Shown: in pieces, positions 14,160 to 17,012 of the stretch
How the letters are laid out: the number at the start of each line of letters is the position of its first letter
Position numbering within the stretch: position 1 is the stretch's first letter
From: JAATFY01 sp049276515
GTDB lineage: Bacteria; Pseudomonadota; Alphaproteobacteria; UBA9219
DNA length: 17,012 bases
Reading direction: 5' to 3'
NCBI GenBank assembly: GCA_049276515.1
Contig: JBASWO010000101.1
Span: forward strand, 1 to 17,012
Translations under genes and position numbers: made by a program
The notes under the pieces: model-generated
Databases searched by the model: none
What the model saw: only the letters and a program-made list of their open reading frames with translations
Told to the model about the DNA's origin: nothing

Positions 14160-17012
14160 ATGAATTTTACAGATATCTTTATTCGCCGTCCGGTTTTGGC
14201 AACTGTTATCAGTTTGGCCATTTTGGTCGTGGGATTACGCGCTTTTATATCTCTACCCATTCTCCAATTTCCACGCACAGAAAACGCCGTCATCACTGTC
14301 AGCACCACCTATTATGGCGCTGATGCCAATACTGTTGCCGGGTTTATTACGACGCCTCTTGAAAATGCTATCGCCCAAGCGAATGGCATCGATTACATGA
14401 CCTCAACAAGCTCGAACAGCATCAGTACGATTACAGTTAATTTGCGGTTGAATATAGATTCCAGCAAAGCTTTGACAGAAATTCAGTCGAAGATCACATC
14501 CGTGCGCAACCAGTTGCCGCCTCAAGCCCAACAACCGGTTCTCAGCATTCAAATCGGCCAATCCATTAGTGCCATGTATATTGGCTTTAATAGTGATGTT
14601 TTGCCGCAAAATAATATTACCGATTATTTGTTACGCGCCGTACAACCCCGTATTCAGGCTGTTGAAGGCGTACAAACCGCTGAAATTCTAGGCGCACAAA
14701 ATTTTGCCCTGCGCGCTTGGCTCGATCCGCAGAAATTAGCCTCTCTTGATCTCACGGCAACTGATGTCAGCAATGCGCTAGCTCGCAACAACTTCCTCTC
14801 TGGCCTTGGCAACACCAAAGGTCAAATGGTGCAGTTTAATCTCAATGCCTCTACCGATCTTCATACCTTAGAAGAATTTCGTAATCTCATTGTAAAACAA
14901 GACAAGGGCGTTGTTGTCCGCCTTCAAGATGTTGCCAATGTATCGCTTGGCGCTGACGATTACGAATCGCGCGTTGGTTTTGATGGAAAGAAGGCCGTTT
15001 ATATCGGCATTCAAGTTGCTCCATCTGCAAATCTCCTTGAAGTTATGGAGAGAATTCGTAACTTGATGCCCGACATCAAATCGCAATTACCTCAGGGCAT
15101 TAATGCTGAGATTATTTACGATTCAACCGATTTCGTAAACAGCTCCATCAACGAAGTTGAGCATACATTGATTGAGGCCATGATCATTGTGTCTCTTGTG
15201 GTATTTCTTTTTCTTGGCTCACCGCGTGCTGTGCTTATTCCGATTATTGCGATACCGCTATCCCTCATTGGCGCCATGATCTTTATGTTGGCGCTCGGAT
15301 TTTCAATCAACCTCCTCACCCTTCTAGCTTTGGTTTTAGCTATCGGTCTGGTTGTCGATGACGCGATTATTGTTGTTGAAAATGTTAATCGTCATATTGA
15401 AGCAGGTATGACCCCTCTTGATGCTGCGCTTCGGGCAGCACGAGAATTAGGTGGCCCCATCATCGCTATGACCATTGTGTTGGTAGCCGTCTATGTACCG
15501 ATTGGTTTTCAAGGCGGTCTAACAGGTGCTCTCTTTACTGAATTTGCATTCACGCTTGTTGGCGCTGTTATCATTTCAGCTGTTGTCGCGTTGACTTTGT
15601 CGCCCATGATGTGTGGTCGTCTCTTCAAACCCCACAATGAAAATAAGGGCTGGGAACAAAAACTAGTAGCTGCAATTGATCGGCGCTTTGAAAAAGTACG
15701 TCATAGCTATGAGCGTCGTCTACGTGGCAGTTTAAATTATATCCCTGTTACCATTGTCTTTGCTGGCATTGTCTTGGGTAGCATTTATTTCCTGTATACC
15801 TTTTCTAAGTCAGAGTTAGCACCCCAAGAAGATCAGGGTGTTATTATTGCTCTACAAACGGCGGCACCCACCGCTACGCTGCAACAGCGCCAAATGTATT
15901 CTAAAAAAGTTTATGAGCTTTTCACGACCTACCCTGAAACCGGCCACGTGTTTCAGCTCGATGTCCCAGGTCGTTCTATTGCAGGTATGCGTCTCACCGC
16001 ATGGGATGAACGTAAGCGCACATCCAATGATCTGCAGCCTATCGTGCAGAATGATCTTGGAAACATTTCAGGCGTACGTACGGCTGTGTTCCAACCACCA
16101 CCTCTGCCAGGTAGCCGCGGCCTTCCCATTCAGTTTGTTATTCAAACCACGCAACCTTTTGAGCGGCTCAATGAAGTCACTCAGGCTTTTATGGGAGAAG
16201 CTCAGAAAAGCGGCATGTTTATTTTCTTAGATAGTGATTTGAAATATGATTTACCGCAATCGACGGTTCATATTAATCGCGAGAAAACGGCACAATTTGG
16301 CCTGACCATGAATGATGTGGGCAGCTCGCTCTCTTCAATGTTGGGTGGTGGTTATGTCAATTACTTTAGCCTTAGCGGCCGCTCTTATAAGGTCATTCCG
16401 CAAGTTGAGCAAAAATCGCGCCTGAATACAGATCAATTAAATAATTACTTTGTACGCACATCGTCTGGTGATTCTGTTTCACTTTCAACGATTGCCGAAA
16501 TCAAGACAACAACTGTCCCCCAATCTCTCAATCACTTTCAGCAATTGAATGCTGCAACAATCTCAGGTGTAGCTCTACCTGGCGTTTCAGCAGGAGACGC
16601 GCTCAAATACCTCAAAAATTTGGGCGATCGCACTCTGCCATCTGGTTACACAATTGATTATGCCGGCCAGGCTCGCCAATTCGCCCAAGAGTCGAGTGGC
16701 TTTGTCATGACTTTTGTCTTTGCCCTCATCATCATTTTCTTAACTCTGGCAGCTCAATATGAAAGCTTCCGTGATCCATTAATTATTTTGATCTCGGTAC
16801 CGATGTCGATTGCCGGCGCTTTGATCTTTATTTGTTTGGGTCTTGGTGGTGCGACAATTAATATTTATACGCAGGTAGGACTTGTCACACTGATGGGCCT
16901 GATCAGTAAGCACGGCATTCTGATCACTGAATTCGCCAATAATTTACAACATGAAGGCCGCAGCAAAAGAGATGCGATTATCGAAGCAACCTCTATTCGT
17001 TTACGTCCTATC
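14160..17012 (+). CDS. RND multidrug efflux permease (HAE-1 family), 3' end beyond the window
   Basis: An uninterrupted frame of 951 codons runs from ATG 14160 to the right edge; family members are usually about 1,020-1,050 residues, so some 70-100 are missing. The start MNFTDIFIRRPVLATVIS is typical of inner-membrane HAE-1 pumps. Proton-relay residues are visible: the Asp-Asp pair in GLVVDDAIIVVENV (Asp400/Asp401) and the lysine in LMGLISKHGILITEF (Lys917). SELAPQEDQGV marks the start of the second periplasmic half, and AAQYESFRDPLIILISVPM is also conserved. The protein is a trimeric proton/drug antiporter that takes substrates from the periplasm or membrane and passes them to the channel protein. 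It is third in the operon. Only a weak ribosome-binding site (AGTGA) precedes it, suggesting coupling to the adaptor gene. Which drugs it exports cannot be told from sequence. Confidence 0.95.
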   Translation, partial: MNFTDIFIRRPVLATVISLAILVVGLRAFISLPILQFPRTENAVITVSTTYYGADANTVAGFITTPLENAIAQANGIDYMTSTSSNSISTITVNLRLNIDSSKALTEIQSKITSVRNQLPPQAQQPVLSIQIGQSISAMYIGFNSDVLPQNNITDYLLRAVQPRIQAVEGVQTAEILGAQNFALRAWLDPQKLASLDLTATDVSNALARNNFLSGLGNTKGQMVQFNLNASTDLHTLEEFRNLIVKQDKGVVVRLQDVANVSLGADDYESRVGFDGKKAVYIGIQVAPSANLLEVMERIRNLMPDIKSQLPQGINAEIIYDSTDFVNSSINEVEHTLIEAMIIVSLVVFLFLGSPRAVLIPIIAIPLSLIGAMIFMLALGFSINLLTLLALVLAIGLVVDDAIIVVENVNRHIEAGMTPLDAALRAARELGGPIIAMTIVLVAVYVPIGFQGGLTGALFTEFAFTLVGAVIISAVVALTLSPMMCGRLFKPHNENKGWEQKLVAAIDRRFEKVRHSYERRLRGSLNYIPVTIVFAGIVLGSIYFLYTFSKSELAPQEDQGVIIALQTAAPTATLQQRQMYSKKVYELFTTYPETGHVFQLDVPGRSIAGMRLTAWDERKRTSNDLQPIVQNDLGNISGVRTAVFQPPPLPGSRGLPIQFVIQTTQPFERLNEVTQAFMGEAQKSGMFIFLDSDLKYDLPQSTVHINREKTAQFGLTMNDVGSSLSSMLGGGYVNYFSLSGRSYKVIPQVEQKSRLNTDQLNNYFVRTSSGDSVSLSTIAEIKTTTVPQSLNHFQQLNAATISGVALPGVSAGDALKYLKNLGDRTLPSGYTIDYAGQARQFAQESSGFVMTFVFALIIIFLTLAAQYESFRDPLIILISVPMSIAGALIFICLGLGGATINIYTQVGLVTLMGLISKHGILITEFANNLQHEGRSKRDAIIEATSIRLRPI

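Noticed and set aside
15838..16230. 130-codon plus-strand frame inside the RND pump gene
   Set aside because: It lies in a different frame within a clearly conserved RND coding sequence that reads without interruption; the translation resembles no protein family.

Overview
The window looks like a stretch of a Gram-negative proteobacterial chromosome. It encodes a lipoprotein outer-membrane factor, a tripartite RND pump and an ABC-2 polysaccharide exporter, and has moderate GC (roughly mid-40s percent by eye). An alphaproteobacterium is plausible, but the sequence alone does not settle the taxon. Gene density is very high. The only gene-free stretches are four short gaps of about 110-155 bp (125-279, 5615-5727, 9051-9180, 11400-11537), and each carries regulatory signals. 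I saw no rRNA, tRNA, CRISPR or mobile element.

Positions 1-10782 are a surface-polysaccharide (O-antigen or capsule) locus. At the left edge, on the minus strand, is the start of a sugar-1-phosphate nucleotidyltransferase that runs off the window. Divergent from it is a plus-strand operon: a sugar C-methyltransferase (280-1578) and two GT-B-type glycosyltransferases (1597-2811, 2808-4205). This meets a minus-strand operon head-on with only 2 bp between stop codons. Read in its own direction, that operon is GDP-mannose 3,5-epimerase (start 9050), GDP-L-fucose synthase (start 8067), then two tandem paralogous glycosyltransferases (starts 7089 and 5614). Divergent from the epimerase is wzm-wzt (9181-10782), the ABC exporter.

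Together these genes suggest that activated GDP-sugars are epimerised, reduced and possibly C-methylated. Up to four glycosyltransferases would then assemble them into a glycan on a lipid carrier, and Wzm/Wzt would export it. The dehydratase (Gmd-type) that should feed the fucose synthase is not in the window. The partial nucleotidyltransferase resembles GDP-heptose-type (HddC) enzymes, so the true substrates could be GDP-hexoses or GDP-heptoses.

Positions 10779-17012 are an efflux module. A TetR/AcrR repressor gene (minus strand) overlaps the end of wzt by 4 bp and is divergent from an operon encoding an OprM/NodT-type outer-membrane lipoprotein, an AcrA/MexA-type adaptor and an HAE-1 RND permease cut by the right edge. 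The intergenic region carries an 18-bp perfect palindrome strikingly like the E. coli AcrR operator. It sits inside a promoter, which moves the likely start of the outer-membrane gene to a GTG at 11538.

Points that most deserve follow-up: the unusual enzyme set (a plant-type GDP-mannose 3,5-epimerase beside a fucose synthase and a C-methyltransferase); the tandem glycosyltransferases whose C-terminal halves are much more conserved than their N-terminal halves; a 30-bp direct repeat upstream of two minus-strand genes; and the AcrR-like operator.
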